A stretch of 64,000 bases of DNA from Rachycentron canadum (Eukaryota > Chordata > Actinopteri > Carangiformes > Rachycentridae), in NCBI GenBank assembly GCA_038496675.1, contig CM076663.1, positions 18,909,156-18,973,155 on the forward strand, written 5' to 3'. The notes beneath the pieces were generated by a model. The model was not told the origin of the DNA and did not search any database. It saw nothing but the letters and a program-made list of their open reading frames with translations. The translations under genes and the position numbers were made by a program. Of this stretch, positions 61,739-64,000 are shown piece by piece (the first letter of the stretch is position 1; each line of letters begins with the position of its first letter).

Positions 61739-61765
61739 CTGGATCAATGAGAACCTCCTGAGCCC
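61739..61765 (-). CDS. trappc9: trappc9 27-nt microexon (window exon 3)
   Basis: This tiny exon of 27 nt lies between acceptor tctgtag and donor GTATGG. It completes the Gly codon begun by the previous exon, encodes AQEVLIDP, and gives the first base of another Gly codon. The joined reading RHRPG-AQEVLIDP-GALTANG matches my recollection of vertebrate TRAPPC9 exactly in order. Because it is phase 1 to phase 1, its omission would remove nine residues without shifting the frame, so it could be a cassette exon. The neighbouring introns are about 1.0 kb (upstream) and 1.1 kb (downstream). A simple open-frame scan would miss it because it is so short. Confidence 0.93.
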
Positions 61766-62767
61766 CTACAGACACAGAGAAAGAATGCAGATTCATTCCA
61801 TGACGCAAGGCGCAGTGTTAGCTGTGTTAGTCTGCATTATGGCTGCTGCTCATCTACAAAATACACTCAAATATACTATTAATATACTATATACTATAAG
61901 TATTGAGAAGCTCTTAGCATGCAATTTAGTTCACCAAAACAAATTTAAATAGTGGGAAAATGCTGGAAAACACATGCAAAAGTATATACATATAAAATAT
62001 CTTAAATTATAAACAGTATCAAAACATTTTTATAAAAAAAACATGTAAATACATGTATCATTCAACAGTTTAAACAACATCTCAACAAGTGTGTATGTAT
62101 ATATATATATACATACATACATATATACACACACACACACATCTATGTGTTATTTAAGCTGTTGGATCAGGGGTTTCTATTTTGTTTTAATTTTTTTAAT
62201 TTTTATCTACTTAGTAAAACAAATGTAAAAGTAAAAATACATAACATATGGTGGTTTAAGGCTCTAAAATAGAAATATTTTATAGCATGCAAATCATTTT
62301 TTAACTATAAAAACTGATAATAAAAGAATTAGCTTGAAATAAATCAAATTTTAAAATATCATGAATCATTAATGCAACCCTTAATTATTCAGACCTCAGA
62401 TCATTCAAACATTGTCACCATCATTATTTGTATTCAAACATGCATACAATGATACCTATCAAAGGAAGATACACACGAGGCAGTGTTAATAGAACACTGT
62501 GTTAAAAAAATGTTAGTACCAGGGCAGACAGATGGAACATTTTAGTTAAAGTAGCAGTCGCCAGGGTAAATAGAAGAAGCTTCAGCAGTTTAGGAAGCTG
62601 ATGTCCTGTACTCTGCACACACAGGAAGCAGTTTAGCTGAGCAGAGTTCAGCGATGTTTTGGTGGAAAGTCGGCCATGACCCTCTCACTCAATGACAACA
62701 GCCGCTCAGCTGGTATCCCATCCAGACCTCTGTTTCTGTCAGCCGGCTCACAGAGCAATGTGCTCAC
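61766..62767 (-). other. trappc9 intron between window exons 2 and 3 (1.0 kb)
   Basis: It contains a compound (TA)/(CATA)/(CA) microsatellite at about 62092-62140 and is strongly AT-rich in the middle. Nothing else is recognised. Confidence 0.88.
62092..62140. repeat. Compound (TA)n-(CATA)n-(CA)n microsatellite
   Basis: gtatgtatatatatatatac, then acatacatacatatatacac and acacacacacatc. A simple compound repeat within an intron. Confidence 0.93.
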
Positions 62768-62893
62768 CTGGTCTGTGACGTTTCCCTGCGTCAGCCGGCT
62801 GGGAGATACTGGGCTTGCGTCCTGCTGCCTTCCCTGCTGTGCCCCCGGGGTAGTGGAATATAACAGAGGCTGAACACAAACCCTCCAACGCAG
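62768..62893 (-). CDS. trappc9: trappc9 exon (window exon 2)
   Basis: This 126-nt exon enters and leaves in phase 1, so it is symmetric. The acceptor is tttgtctgcag and the donor GTGAGC. It encodes AALEGLCSASVIFHYPGG followed by a polar, basic, proline-containing stretch ending AGKRHRPG. The first half is the well-conserved VIYHYPGG segment of TRAPPC9. The second half is a low-complexity linker (Gly, Ala, Lys, Arg, Pro), the part where fish and mammals differ most, and is probably a disordered loop within the solenoid. An overlapping open frame on the same strand in another phase also spans this exon, but only the phase given here continues the protein. Confidence 0.94.
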
Positions 62894-63225
62894 CTGCAGA
62901 CAAAAACACAACAAGAGTTTCTGAATGTCCCTCTCTGACCCTGATGTTTGCACTGCTAGTGATTACTTCAGTTACTTGTTAAACTCACTACATTTTTACA
63001 TGTATATTTATCTAAGGATTATTTATTATATTTTGTTGTATGTGTTTATTTAAAAAAAACTCAAATGTCAGTATTGGTTTCAGTCTGAGAAATGCGGTAT
63101 GGCTCAGACTGCTGACGCAAACATTGCTGCTATGTGGCGCCGTAGAATTACAATATTAATCAGCAACAACAACAAATAAACAGACTCTGGCCTTGTAGTA
63201 ATAAGCTGCCATCCTTTAGACTTAC
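62894..63225 (-). other. trappc9 intron between window exons 1 and 2 (332 bp)
   Basis: A small intron with donor GTAAGT and acceptor tttgtctgcag. No feature is recognised inside it. Confidence 0.92.
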
Positions 63226-63371
63226 CACCCAGCCAAAGGAAGTCATTAACCCCTCTGAGCAGCTCCACAGCCATGTGGTAGTGGACCAGGGCATCCTGCA
63301 GCATGCCTGCCTGGAGACACAAGTCCCCAACATGCTTCCTCATCCGTCCCTGGCACCGCTTCTTATAATGC
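63226..63371 (-). CDS. trappc9: trappc9 exon (window exon 1 of 14)
   Basis: This 146-nt exon begins with the last base of a split codon and ends with the first base of the next (48 whole codons). The acceptor reads ctgttcctcag before the exon and the donor is GTAAGT. It encodes HYKKRCQGRMRKHVGD, then a helical stretch containing LQAGMLQDALVHYHMAVELL and ending NDFLWLG. The helix-turn-helix repeat pattern, with alternating small and large hydrophobic residues, fits the TPR-like alpha-solenoid of TRAPPC9. In the human protein the same segment follows roughly the first 190 residues, so the missing N-terminal exon(s) must lie beyond base 64000. No candidate is visible between 63372 and 64000. Confidence 0.96.
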
Positions 63372-64000
63372 CTGAGGAACAGCAGCAGGGGGAGAGAGAA
63401 AAACTTATTCAGACAACAGCAGGATGAATAAAGAGGCTTGAATTCTTGAATAACATACATGACTTAGGCTGTTAAATTGATTCTTGTTTACTGTTTTTTT
63501 GCTCATATTCCTGCTTGTCATTTCTTATGTCAGCAGAGACTTGGGAGAGGAGACTCAGGTGGATCTTATCAGTCAGCTATAGGGGGCATTTATGGGGTGG
63601 GAAAGCACAAGCAGAGGAGAGCAACAAAACGAGGATGAGCCAACTTGCAACCCTTTAGACTTGGACAATAATACATAGTACTCAGGAAGGAGCAGCTTCA
63701 CAGAGACACAGGGAGATGGAACTATTTGGAGGAAAAAACAGGATCCTATTCTGCAAGATACCTGAGCTTTCCAACAGACTGGGAAGGCCATAAGGTGGAT
63801 CAGCAGGTGTTCACAGGGTCAAGGTAAAATAAAGCCATGGACAAACTTTCCTCCACTGTATCATCTAGAGGGAGGGATATTCATCTATTCTAGTAAATCT
63901 AAAGCAGATTAGAAAATCATACTAATGCTTGGTATGCTACTTCTAGAAAACAATAACATTACCGTTGAATTTATCTAAAACAAAAATGGTTCCTGTGAAG
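63372..64000 (-). other. trappc9 intron, partial (5' of window exon 1)
   Basis: The last 629 bases are read as intron upstream of the exon at 63226-63371. No coding match to the N-terminal part of TRAPPC9 is visible; the open frame at 63573-63791 is not recognisable. Confidence 0.8.

Larger units (their letters stand above)
6996..63371 (-). other. trappc9: trappc9 gene, internal portion (14 coding exons and 13 complete introns)
   Basis: Fourteen exons on the minus strand translate, in order and without interruption of phase, into a protein I recognise as TRAPPC9/NIBP of the Trs120 family. Known of the family: TRAPPC9 with TRAPPC10 distinguishes the TRAPPII complex, a multi-subunit Rab guanine-nucleotide exchange factor and tether at the Golgi and recycling compartments. 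The mammalian protein was also described as a partner of NIK and IKK-beta in NF-kappaB signalling, and human loss-of-function causes recessive intellectual disability with microcephaly. Seen here: all splice sites are GT/AG, no stop codon falls inside any exon, and 1,844 coding nt are present. The start codon and stop codon are both outside the window. The first five to seven exons fall in the helical solenoid part and later ones in the Ig-like beta-sandwich part (inferred from family knowledge). Identification is by recalled similarity, not by a database search. Confidence 0.96.

Noticed and set aside
62648..62953. 101-codon minus-strand frame starting MQTSGSERDIQ
   Set aside because: It runs over the exon at 62768-62893 in the wrong phase and reads through both splice sites; the true exon uses another frame.
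1..64000. CRISPR arrays, operons, phage or other prokaryotic systems
   Set aside because: The window is intron-rich vertebrate DNA; no spaced direct repeats of CRISPR type and no dense coding were seen.

Overview
The window is vertebrate nuclear DNA, almost certainly from a ray-finned (teleost) fish. It carries the middle of one large split gene on the minus strand. Nearly everything else is intron filled with teleost-type interspersed repeats: Tc1-like DNA transposons, tRNA-derived SINEs and small inverted-repeat elements. There are no operons, no prokaryotic features and no second gene that I can support.

The gene is trappc9 (also called NIBP), which encodes the TRAPPC9/Trs120-family subunit of the TRAPPII vesicle-tethering complex. 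I found fourteen consecutive coding exons. In transcript order they are 63371-63226, 62893-62768, 61765-61739, 60593-60472, 58708-58583, 57367-57151, 50669-50526, 39599-39473, 37451-37306, 27957-27872, 23092-22966, 22845-22713, 18920-18757 and 7148-6996. All have AG acceptors and GT donors, and the reading phase carries through every junction. Together they hold 1,844 coding nucleotides, about 615 residues, or a little over half of the roughly 1,150-residue vertebrate protein. The 5' coding exon(s), which hold the N-terminus, lie beyond base 64000. The 3' exons, which hold the C-terminal beta-sandwich part, lie to the left of base 1.

Layout from right to left, in the direction of transcription: six exons are clustered at 57-63.4 kb and include a 27-nt microexon. 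Next come long introns of 6.5, 10.9, 2.0, 9.3 and 4.8 kb around single exons. Then there is an exon pair split by a 120-bp intron at 22.7-23.1 kb, introns of 3.8 and 11.6 kb, and at least 7 kb of intron after the last exon seen.

The introns hold a Tc1-like element with perfect terminal inverted repeats and a dead transposase (301-1824), a decayed Tc1-like copy on the other strand (about 45.5-46.3 kb), and a third Tc1-like end (47.5 kb). They also hold a TTAA-bounded inverted-repeat element right behind an exon's splice donor (27.4-27.8 kb), members of two SINE families, several repeat pairs, a 10-bp-period minisatellite (24.4-24.65 kb) and many simple repeats. I looked for an undescribed system and did not find one. 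The observations most worth a second look are the microexon, the splice-proximal inverted-repeat element, the indel-free minisatellite, a GA microsatellite that serves as a splice-acceptor pyrimidine tract, and the long-range inverted repeat pair.
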